In this document: in pieces, positions 1-5,265 of the stretch
Numbering within the stretch: position 1 is the first letter of the stretch
Layout of the letters: every line of letters begins with the position of its first letter
NCBI GenBank assembly: GCA_025353525.1
Contig: JANXOO010001372.1
Location: forward strand, 1 to 6,614
DNA length: 6,614 bases
Direction of reading: 5' to 3'
Source: Schlesneria sp.
Lineage (GTDB): Bacteria > Planctomycetota > Planctomycetia > Planctomycetales > Planctomycetaceae
Notes under the pieces: generated by a model
The model's input: the letters and a program-made list of their open reading frames with translations, nothing else
What the model was told of the DNA's origin: nothing
The model's database searches: none
Translations under genes and position numbers: made by a program

Positions 1-324
1 CCTTTCAAAGCGGCACCCAAACTGTATGCGATGGTTCCGATCGAACTGGATGAGATCGAGTTCCCTGATGTCCTGAACGCGATCGCGGAACTTTCAGAGA
101 CGCCTGTGCTGATCGACTATGCAGAACTGGATGCCAGGCAAATCGACCTCGACAAGATCAAAGTGACGATCCCTCGCAAAATGACCACATGGAGTCTCGT
201 ACTTCGGCAACTCGCAGGGCAAAACCGGCTGACTCGAGAACTTTGGCAAGACGAAGCAGGTCGGGTTTTTGTCTGGGTCACCACAATTCGCGCTGGCCGT
301 GCGAAAGATCAAAAAGATCCGTAA
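1..324 (+). CDS. C-terminal part of a protein with an STN/secretin-like short domain (5' end outside window)
   Basis: The frame is open from base 1 and stops with TAA at 322-324, giving about 107 visible residues. The first in-frame ATG (base 31) has no Shine-Dalgarno sequence, so I treat the gene as truncated by the window edge. The visible part has the pattern of the secretin/TonB short N-terminal (STN) fold: a strand (IELDEIEFPDVLNAIAELSE), 'PVLIDYAELDARQID', a 'KVTIPRKMTTWSLVLRQLAGQNRL' segment, and a final strand 'GRVFVWVTT'. Planctomycete proteins of unknown function often end in such a domain, where it is thought to mediate protein contacts, but this assignment comes from pattern only. 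The tail is charged (AGRAKDQKDP). Nothing shows a link with the MNIO genes downstream, from which it is separated by a hairpin and 171 bases. The function of the whole protein cannot be told. Confidence 0.6.
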   Translation, partial: PFKAAPKLYAMVPIELDEIEFPDVLNAIAELSETPVLIDYAELDARQIDLDKIKVTIPRKMTTWSLVLRQLAGQNRLTRELWQDEAGRVFVWVTTIRAGRAKDQKDP

Positions 325-359
325 GATGAAACACCTGTCACGCCGCATGAATTGAGGCG

Positions 360-396
360 TTGGGCGAGGATCAATGCATCATTGATCCTCGCCTGA
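360..396 (+). terminator. Perfect 13-bp inverted repeat, probable terminator hairpin
   Basis: GGCGAGGATCAAT (363-375) and its exact reverse complement ATTGATCCTCGCC (381-393) enclose the 5-base loop GCATC. As RNA the stem can extend to 360/396 through one A-U and two G-U pairs. It lies 38 bases after the stop of the upstream gene and 103 bases before the next start. No U-run follows it, so it is not a classical intrinsic terminator. It could end or protect the upstream transcript, or be an operator or leader structure of the downstream MNIO gene. Confidence 0.5.
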
Positions 397-495
397 GTTC
401 CTGCGGCGAACAGCACGCAGCCAGATCGCACGACTGGACAAGGCTGCCGTATTTCAACGGAACATCCAACCAAACTGTCCCAACGGAAAACGTCG

Positions 496-1422
496 ATGAC
501 CAATCGTCTCGGGTATGACAATCTTGGTCTTGGAGTGGGACTCAGAACGGTTCACTTCGACCATCTGCTGAAACATCTCCCGGCGGTCGACTGGTTCGAA
601 ATCATCTCTGAAAACTTTATGGATTCGCAGGGGCGGCCGCTCTATGTGCTGGAACAACTTGCCGAACGATATCCAATCGTCATGCACGGAGTCTCGCTGT
701 CGATCGGCAGTACCGAGGCACTCGATTTTGATTATCTGCAAAAGTTAAAGCAACTTGCCTCGACCGTCGGTGCCCGCTGGGTGTCGGACCACGTCTGCTG
801 GACCGGGGTCGCCGGTGTGAACACACACGACCTGTTGCCGTTACCCTATAACGAAGAATCGCTGAGACATGTCGTTGACCGAATTCGCATCGTGCAGGAT
901 GTGCTGGAACGTCCTCTGGTGCTGGAAAACCCCAGCAGTTATGTGACATTCGTCGATTCGACGATGAGTGAAGCCGAATTCATTTTGCGGATGGCCAACG
1001 AGGCTGATTGCGGTTTGTTACTCGATGTCAACAACGTTTTTGTTTCAGCCAGAAACCACGACTTCGACCCGGTTGAATACCTGCGGATGATGCCTCATCA
1101 ACGAGTTGTTCAGATGCACCTGGCCGGACATACGAACTGCGGAACTCATCTGATCGACACTCATGATGGCCCGGTCATCGATCCGGTCTGGGAACTGTTC
1201 CGGATTGCGCACGAAGCAACGGGGGGCGTTTCGACATTACTTGAATGGGATGCCCATATTCCGGAATTCCCCGTCGTGCATGACGAAGTCCTGAAGGCCA
1301 AACGCATCCTCGAAATGTCGTTCAAGGCCGAGTCTGCTGCGAGCGATCATCCGCACTTGTCGACAGCTCATTTTCATACGGTTCATCATCCCGCTCTCGT
1401 CGTGACGGCGGAAACGGAGTAG
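496..1422 (+). CDS. DUF692 / MNIO family protein (HvfB/BufB-like multinuclear non-heme iron oxidative enzyme)
   Basis: This 308-residue protein has a TIM-barrel DUF692 core. Family motifs appear in order: GLGVGLR (11-17), [10 protein letters not shown] (33-42), [10 protein letters not shown] (63-72), [10 protein letters not shown] (95-104), HDLLPLPY (111-118), LENPSSY (143-149), [19 protein letters not shown] (174-192), MHLAGH (207-212), DTHD (221-224) and LEWD (249-252). The His, Asp, Glu and Asn residues in these motifs (such as H64, E144, D177, H208, D221, H223, E250) match the positions that hold the iron cluster in characterised members (MbnB, TglH). The family uses O2 to modify Cys residues of ribosomal peptides, and in BufB/HvfB types it makes copper-handling bufferins. 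Residues 285-298 form an unusual His-rich tail (six His). A weak CGGAAAA precedes ATG 496. The HvfC-like partner starts 11 bases after the stop, as in known MNIO operons. The family call is firm; the substrate is unknown. Confidence 0.93.
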   Translation: MTNRLGYDNLGLGVGLRTVHFDHLLKHLPAVDWFEIISENFMDSQGRPLYVLEQLAERYPIVMHGVSLSIGSTEALDFDYLQKLKQLASTVGARWVSDHVCWTGVAGVNTHDLLPLPYNEESLRHVVDRIRIVQDVLERPLVLENPSSYVTFVDSTMSEAEFILRMANEADCGLLLDVNNVFVSARNHDFDPVEYLRMMPHQRVVQMHLAGHTNCGTHLIDTHDGPVIDPVWELFRIAHEATGGVSTLLEWDAHIPEFPVVHDEVLKAKRILEMSFKAESAASDHPHLSTAHFHTVHHPALVVTAETE

Positions 1423-1433
1423 AGTCATTCGCT

Positions 1434-2522
1434 ATGTCCGATTCCCGTTCGCTCGAAACGATTCAGCACTGGCTTCATGCGGTCATCACGCACCCGGACG
1501 GTATCGATGCCGGATGCGCATCGGCAACTGCCACACGTGCGATCGATATCAGATCAAACGAGATTGATCGAGTCGTCCATCCGTCGCTCGAAATGACTGG
1601 CCGCGACCGATTGCAAATCTATGGCCGAGCCTATTTCGGGCGATTGCTCGAATGCCTGAAAGCCCAGTTTCCGGCCGTATGCCATTCGATCGGCGACGAA
1701 GCCTTCGACGGGCTGGCGTTCGGGTACCTCATACAGCATCCGTCGACAAGTTATTCGCTCGCATCACTTGGAAGTTCCTTCGAGTCTTACCTGTTGGCCA
1801 CCCGACCGGCACGACATGACGACTCGGATTCCACTGTCCCCGACTTTGCCGACTTCCTGATCGATCTGACTCGACTGGAACGAATTTACAACGAAGTATT
1901 CGACGGACCCGGCCCGGAGCGTGTCCGTTCGCTGGATATCACAGACTTCACAACTCAGTCAATAATGGCACCACCGGAAGGAACCGTTCCTGCTGAGCCG
2001 CCCGGACAAAACGACGTTCGATCACAATTCGCGTCTCAGCAGCAGCGTCGCCCGGCCCCACAAGGATTATTGCAATCCGCCACTGACTCAAACCCGGCGA
2101 CCGTTGGCGAGGTCAGATTGAGTCTGGCTCCAGAAGACTTTGCCAATTCATTTCTGATCATGCACAATTGTGTTCGGCTGCTTGAGTTCCGGTACCCGGT
2201 CCACGAATTTGCAACAGCCATTCGGCGCGGCCTGGATCCTGTCCCGCCGGACGCACGACCGGTTTTTCTCGTCGTCACGCGTCGTGACTACGTCGTTCGT
2301 CGATTCGAGGTTTCAAAGCCGCAATTTCAGGTTCTATTGGCCATCGAACGACGTGCGACCGTCGGCGAAGCGATTGAAACGTTATACGCCGATTCCGCAA
2401 TCGACATCCGGCAAATGACGATCAACGTTCGGGAATGGTTTCAAGACTGGTCTGCGGCGCCGTTGTTTTCCGGTTTTTCAAGATGTGATCAACCCGTTCG
2501 TAGTCCGGAACGAGGCGCCTGA
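1434..2522 (+). CDS. DUF2063 family MNIO partner protein (HvfC/BufC-like putative DNA-binding/peptide-recognition domain)
   Basis: This is a 362-residue protein. Its N-terminal domain (about 5-158) has the DUF2063 signature: 'IQHWLHAVITHPDG' (10-23), 'RLQIYGRAYFGRLLECLKAQFPAV' (59-82), 'GDEAFDGLAFGYLIQHPSTSYSLASLG' (87-113) and 'DLTRLERIYNEVFD' (144-157). Residues 228-340 look like the family's C-terminal domain (VRLLEFRYPVHEFATAI, VTRRDYVVRRFEV, FQVLLAIERRATVGEAI). Although older annotations call the family DNA-binding, in MNIO systems such partners are thought to recognise the peptide substrate and deliver it to the enzyme. Residues 172-224 between the domains form a Pro/Gln/Ser-rich, probably disordered linker, which makes this protein clearly longer than the usual 250-280 residues. 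The gene follows the MNIO gene by 11 bases, and a GGAG at 1416-1419, at the end of that gene, is the likely though distant ribosome site. Co-transcription and joint function are inferred. Confidence 0.88.
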   Translation: MSDSRSLETIQHWLHAVITHPDGIDAGCASATATRAIDIRSNEIDRVVHPSLEMTGRDRLQIYGRAYFGRLLECLKAQFPAVCHSIGDEAFDGLAFGYLIQHPSTSYSLASLGSSFESYLLATRPARHDDSDSTVPDFADFLIDLTRLERIYNEVFDGPGPERVRSLDITDFTTQSIMAPPEGTVPAEPPGQNDVRSQFASQQQRRPAPQGLLQSATDSNPATVGEVRLSLAPEDFANSFLIMHNCVRLLEFRYPVHEFATAIRRGLDPVPPDARPVFLVVTRRDYVVRRFEVSKPQFQVLLAIERRATVGEAIETLYADSAIDIRQMTINVREWFQDWSAAPLFSGFSRCDQPVRSPERGA

Positions 2523-2590
2523 ATGCTCGCGACCGTCAGACACATGTAGCCAGACTTGCCCGGAGCAGAAAACCACTGACCCAATGCCAT

Positions 2591-2697
2591 AATTCACACT
2601 CGGCAAAGTGTGAAAAACGGGGGCTGGCTCCAGGTCTTCCGGGTGCCTGTCCCCATTTTTCAGCGACTCACGCTCGGCGAAGTGACACCAGTGAATT
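2591..2697. repeat. Roughly 107-bp palindromic intergenic repeat element (REP/MITE-like)
   Basis: The element is bounded by AATTCAC (2591-2597) and its reverse complement GTGAATT (2691-2697). Inside it are two near-identical copies of a 16-mer in direct orientation: CACACTCGGCAAAGTG (2595-2610) and CACGCTCGGCGAAGTG (2669-2684), matching at 14 of 16 bases. The core is a long imperfect hairpin: the arm GAAAAACGGGGGCTGGCTCC (2612-2631) pairs with 2642-2661 (GGTGCCTG...CCATTTTTC), with only a few mismatches or wobbles, around a short centre. There is no coding potential. From memory, the 'GTGCCTGTCCCCATTTTTC' type of core recurs between genes in planctomycete genomes, but I cannot check that here. 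It may also act as a transcript end for the MNIO-HvfC unit, because the right arm ends in five T residues. Confidence 0.65.
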
Positions 2698-2748
2698 GAA
2701 AGTCGAGACGCAGTGATGTCATGATGACGGAAAGTTCTTCCTTGTAGC

Positions 2749-2753
2749 GGAGG
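2749..2753 (+). promoter_or_regulatory. Shine-Dalgarno sequence that fixes a GTG start
   Basis: GGAGG lies 7 bases before GTG 2761. It supports the GTG start of the protease gene, which in turn gives the protein a complete signal peptide. The first in-frame ATG is codon 23, inside that signal peptide. Confidence 0.8.
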
Positions 2754-2760
2754 CACGCAG

Positions 2761-3564
2761 GTGGCAGCGCGAATAATTCAAGGCGTCGCGATTGTCGTTT
2801 CGGTTCTTGTCACATGGAACGCGGCGATGGCCGCCGACCCGATCGAGGATTTGCTGTCCGCGACATACAGGATCACCGATCGCGACCATTCAGGAACGTG
2901 TTTTCTCATTGCAGAAAAAGTCATCGATCCTGCAAAACCGCGTCGCGTCGTTCTGGCGACTGCCGCGCACGTGATGCGGGAAATGTCCGGCAGTCGCTGC
3001 GAAGTCATCCTTCGCTCGGAATCCGGAGATCGTTCTTATTCCCGTGCGCCGTTTTCGATCACCATTCGCGACGGCGATATTCCCAACTGGACCAGACATC
3101 CGGCTGTCGACGTGGCGACGATGTTGATCGATTTGCCCGACGGAGTTACCGTCAAGCCACTGTCGTTCGATCAATTGGCTGACGAATCACGCCTGATTGA
3201 TCGAACGATTCGCGCCGGGAGTGAAGCGTGGATCCCATGTTACCCGGCCAAGCTGGAATCGAATGATGCGGGCTGGCCCATTTTGAGGAAAGGATCGATC
3301 GCCTCGCACCCGCTGACGCCCGTCAATTCCAACAAAACAATCCTGATCGACATTCGTGCGTTCGGCGGAGAAAGCGGTGCTCCCGTCGCGACGGTCGTGA
3401 ACGACCGTCCGATGGTGTTTGCCGTCGTATCAGGCATGCACCGTCAAACTGACCGATCAACAATTCCATTTGAAGAGCGGACGATGCACACTCCTCTAGG
3501 AGTATCGATCGTTGTCCAGACAACGTTTCTGCGTGAAACGATCGAACTGATGTACGCTCATTAG
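2761..3564 (+). CDS. Secreted trypsin-like serine protease (S1-fold, putative)
   Basis: This 267-residue protein starts at GTG with a strong GGAGG site. Residues 1-24 form a signal peptide: MAAR, a hydrophobic stretch IIQGVAIVVSVLVTW, and an AMA|AD cleavage site, so the protein is exported. The mature part has the order of a trypsin-like double barrel: 'SGTCFLIAE' (44-52), catalytic His70 in 'VLATAAHVM', Asp117 in 'HPAVDVATMLID', and Ser205 in 'GGESGAPV', the GxSGxP nucleophile motif. All three triad residues are thus present. Cys47 and Cys80 bracket His70 and could form a disulfide like Cys42-Cys58 of chymotrypsin; Cys160 is a third cysteine. There is no PDZ or membrane domain, unlike DegP/HtrA. 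The substrate is unknown. No partner gene is evident, and the stop lies 4 bases from the end of the convergent gene. Confidence 0.8.
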   Translation: MAARIIQGVAIVVSVLVTWNAAMAADPIEDLLSATYRITDRDHSGTCFLIAEKVIDPAKPRRVVLATAAHVMREMSGSRCEVILRSESGDRSYSRAPFSITIRDGDIPNWTRHPAVDVATMLIDLPDGVTVKPLSFDQLADESRLIDRTIRAGSEAWIPCYPAKLESNDAGWPILRKGSIASHPLTPVNSNKTILIDIRAFGGESGAPVATVVNDRPMVFAVVSGMHRQTDRSTIPFEERTMHTPLGVSIVVQTTFLRETIELMYAH

Positions 3565-3568
3565 CCGC

Positions 3569-4519
3569 TCAATTGCATTCGGCCAAAAGTGGCCCGGAAA
3601 GTTCTTTCAAAAAGAACAACCGACCTGGCTGACCTGGCATGAACGTTGACGGTAGCCAGGGACTCGGCTCGTGCCGGAGTGTGATCCACAGCGACAACCC
3701 CTGCCACTGCATCCCCCGGCCAAACGTTCCGTCGGCGCCTCCGATGATCTTGTCGCATCCGATAAACAGTCCGGGGCCGACAGTATTGGCAAAAGCGGGG
3801 ACATGCGTCGTGCGACTTTTGAAACTGGTCAATGCATTCTGTTCGATCGTCAGCGGATGCAACTTTGCTCCCAATCGGTGCGTCTGCTGCTTCCATTCGG
3901 CGACCGACGAGAATTCAGCGGCAAAATGAGGCTCCCAAAAGGCAATGTGACAAACGCGACCGATCCCGAACACGGTCGTTAATTTGGCACCGTAAGATCT
4001 CAGTTCACCGATCCTGTCCGCGAATGTTGGCAGCATTTTTTTCGTTGCGAAGTGACGCTGTTTTTTGGGAACGGTCAGCTTGCCAAGCGGCCCGTAGAAT
4101 GCTCGTTCCATCGCGAACTGAAACGAACCGGTATTCGTCGAGGGAAGTGTATTCCCGGTACTATCGGACCACTCGTCCATATTAAAGCCGTGTACATGGT
4201 CGCACGAGACGTTCCATTCGGTCAGGAAGTAGACCGCCCAGCGATACATTCCCATGGGGCCGACGGGCAGAATCATCGCGGCCGGTTGTTGTGCGTCGCG
4301 AGCCTGCCTGATCGTCATAGCAATTTCGTGGCCGAGCATCATGTCAAAGTCGGACAGACTGTCGCACGGAATCGGGTTAAAATTCTTGTGCCAGTTCTTT
4401 TGCCTGACCGTAATCGACGATGGATCGGGGTCAACACATAAATCGATTTTTGCCAGATCCCAACCTGCCGGGAAAAAACCTTCCATGAGCGAACCGGACA
4501 ATGTGGTGAGCAAATCCAT
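3569..4519 (-). CDS. NagB-like glucosamine-6-phosphate deaminase/isomerase family protein (divergent active site)
   Basis: This 316-residue protein belongs to the NagB/6-phosphogluconolactonase (NagB/RpiA-like) fold. Recognisable are '[13 protein letters not shown]' (82-94, the phosphate loop, normally LPTGSTP), 'GFNMDEW' (111-117, NagB FNMDEY with the catalytic Asp72 equivalent at D115), '[13 protein letters not shown]' (185-197, NagB GVGNDGHIAFNEP) and a C-terminal '[15 protein letters not shown]' strand-turn. Relative to E. coli NagB, His143 (H191) and Glu148 (E196) are kept, but Asp141 is replaced by Val189 and the next Gly by Cys190. The sugar-phosphate substrate and even the reaction may therefore differ from GlcN6P to Fru6P plus ammonia. 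It is also longer than NagB (about 266 residues), mainly through an N-terminal extension. ATG 4519 has a GGGAG site (4528-4532 on the complement) 8 bases upstream, which supports this start. The gene is convergent with the protease and divergent from xseB. Confidence 0.78.
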   Translation of the reverse strand: MDLLTTLSGSLMEGFFPAGWDLAKIDLCVDPDPSSITVRQKNWHKNFNPIPCDSLSDFDMMLGHEIAMTIRQARDAQQPAAMILPVGPMGMYRWAVYFLTEWNVSCDHVHGFNMDEWSDSTGNTLPSTNTGSFQFAMERAFYGPLGKLTVPKKQRHFATKKMLPTFADRIGELRSYGAKLTTVFGIGRVCHIAFWEPHFAAEFSSVAEWKQQTHRLGAKLHPLTIEQNALTSFKSRTTHVPAFANTVGPGLFIGCDKIIGGADGTFGRGMQWQGLSLWITLRHEPSPWLPSTFMPGQPGRLFFLKELSGPLLAECN

Positions 4520-4901
4520 TAACGAAACTCCCGAAAACTGAACGAGGTACGCAGCCCGCCGGCAATTGTTTCACGCGCCTGCAGCACGAGTGAAGGATCC
4601 TGCTGTTTCGCGACAAACGAGGTTCCAACATCAATGCTTCGGGCAATCTTTTCAATCCGTAAATCCGGTTATTCCTGGTCCACACAGGTCAACGGGATTG
4701 AATGCCGACTTGACAGAGTATAAGCATTTTCCGAATCGCTTGTGTATCAGCAACGTAAGTAGAACCAGAAGAAAACGCCGCCCGCTCGACAAAGGTACAA
4801 ACCCGCGCCGAAAATCGATGTTTGAGATGAAATCTCGCTTGCACTCCGCCGCACGGCTCTCTACCGTGAACCGGATACAAATTCATGCAGGAAAGCCGCC
4901 A
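4520..4901. other. 382-base divergent intergenic region with no recognisable gene
   Basis: This stretch separates the leftward NagB-like gene from the rightward xseB gene, so promoters for both should lie here. Its left edge (4528-4532) holds the GGGAG ribosome site of the minus-strand gene, and its right edge (4889-4892) holds an AGGA site for xseB. The xseB frame stays open back to base 4566, but that translation is Arg/His-rich with no family resemblance and no good start, so I do not count it as coding. I saw no tRNA-like structure and no strong hairpin. Confidence 0.6.
4698..4724 (+). promoter_or_regulatory. Candidate sigma-70-type promoter upstream of xseB
   Basis: TTGAAT (4698-4703) is followed after 15 bases by TATAAG (4719-4724). 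The spacing is a little short for sigma-70. A perfect TTGACA also sits at 4710-4715 but has no good -10 partner at 16-18 bases. The site is about 180 bases before the xseB start. It rests on consensus matching only, and planctomycete promoters are poorly defined. Confidence 0.25.
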
Positions 4902-5243
4902 ATGCCCAAACCACCGTCATCCGATAAAAACAATCGAGGCGACAAACGAATGACGTCTGTCGAAACCGGTTCGTCCGCCGAACCGTTACTTTCGTTCGAA
5001 GACTCGATGACCGAATTGCAACAGATCGTGAACGATCTCGAAGATAACTCGTTGGGGCTGGAAGCGTCGCTCGCCGGATTCGAGCGAGGAATCGGCCTCC
5101 TCCGCGATTGCCATTCGTTCCTGGAACGGGCCGAACAGAAAATCGAAATTCTGGTCAGCTTCAAGGAAAGCGGCGAATCGGTCACGGCTCCGTTCGACGC
5201 AACCCCTACGGCGGGCAATTCTGATTCAAAGACGCTGTTCTAG
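4902..5243 (+). CDS. xseB: Exodeoxyribonuclease VII small subunit
   Basis: XseB is the small subunit of exonuclease VII, which degrades single-stranded DNA to oligonucleotides and acts in repair in the cytoplasm together with XseA. The conserved core is residues 31-84: 'SFEDSMTELQQIVNDLE', 'LGLEASLAGFERGIGLLRDC' and 'LERAEQKIEIL', matching the E. coli pattern SFEKALSELEQIV / FERGVQL / LQQAEQRVQIL, a helical hairpin. I chose ATG 4902 (113 residues) because of AGGA (4889-4892) 9 bases upstream; ATG 4950, with GAGG at 4936-4939, would give 97 residues and is almost as likely. The family is usually 70-90 residues, so both ends carry flexible tails. The C-terminus ends in SKTLF. XseA is not in this window. 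The ligase gene starts 22 bases later, suggesting co-transcription. Confidence 0.9.
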   Translation: MPKPPSSDKNNRGDKRMTSVETGSSAEPLLSFEDSMTELQQIVNDLEDNSLGLEASLAGFERGIGLLRDCHSFLERAEQKIEILVSFKESGESVTAPFDATPTAGNSDSKTLF

Positions 5244-5253
5244 GCAGTCACGC

Positions 5254-5258
5254 GAGGA
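5254..5258 (+). promoter_or_regulatory. Shine-Dalgarno sequence that fixes a GTG start
   Basis: GAGGA lies 7 bases before GTG 5266, within the 22-base gap after xseB, and supports the GTG start of the ligase gene. No good alternative ATG lies near it in frame. Confidence 0.75.
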
Positions 5259-5265
5259 TGAACCG

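Noticed and set aside
326..355. Tiny reading frame MKHLSRRMN directly after the upstream gene
   Set aside because: Nine residues, no ribosome site and no Cys; most likely chance.
309..521. 70-residue minus-strand reading frame with four Cys, considered as a possible MNIO precursor peptide
   Set aside because: It overlaps the ends of both flanking plus-strand genes, runs across the hairpin, has no signal peptide or repeated Cys motif, and is on the opposite strand to the MNIO gene.
2478..2756. 92-residue minus-strand reading frame between HvfC and the protease
   Set aside because: Most of it is a translation of the palindromic repeat (KNGDRHPEDLEPAPVF part), and it has no family resemblance.
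3601..3617. Hairpin GTTCTTT-caa-AAAGAAC as a terminator
   Set aside because: It lies inside the NagB-like coding region where codons for FFLKEL produce it, and its stem is AT-rich; it is kept only as a weak possibility in the convergent-gene finding.
4566..4901. Open extension of the xseB frame, considered as an N-terminal domain or separate gene
   Set aside because: The translation is Arg/His-rich without motifs, XseB proteins have no such domain, and good ribosome sites exist only at the downstream starts.
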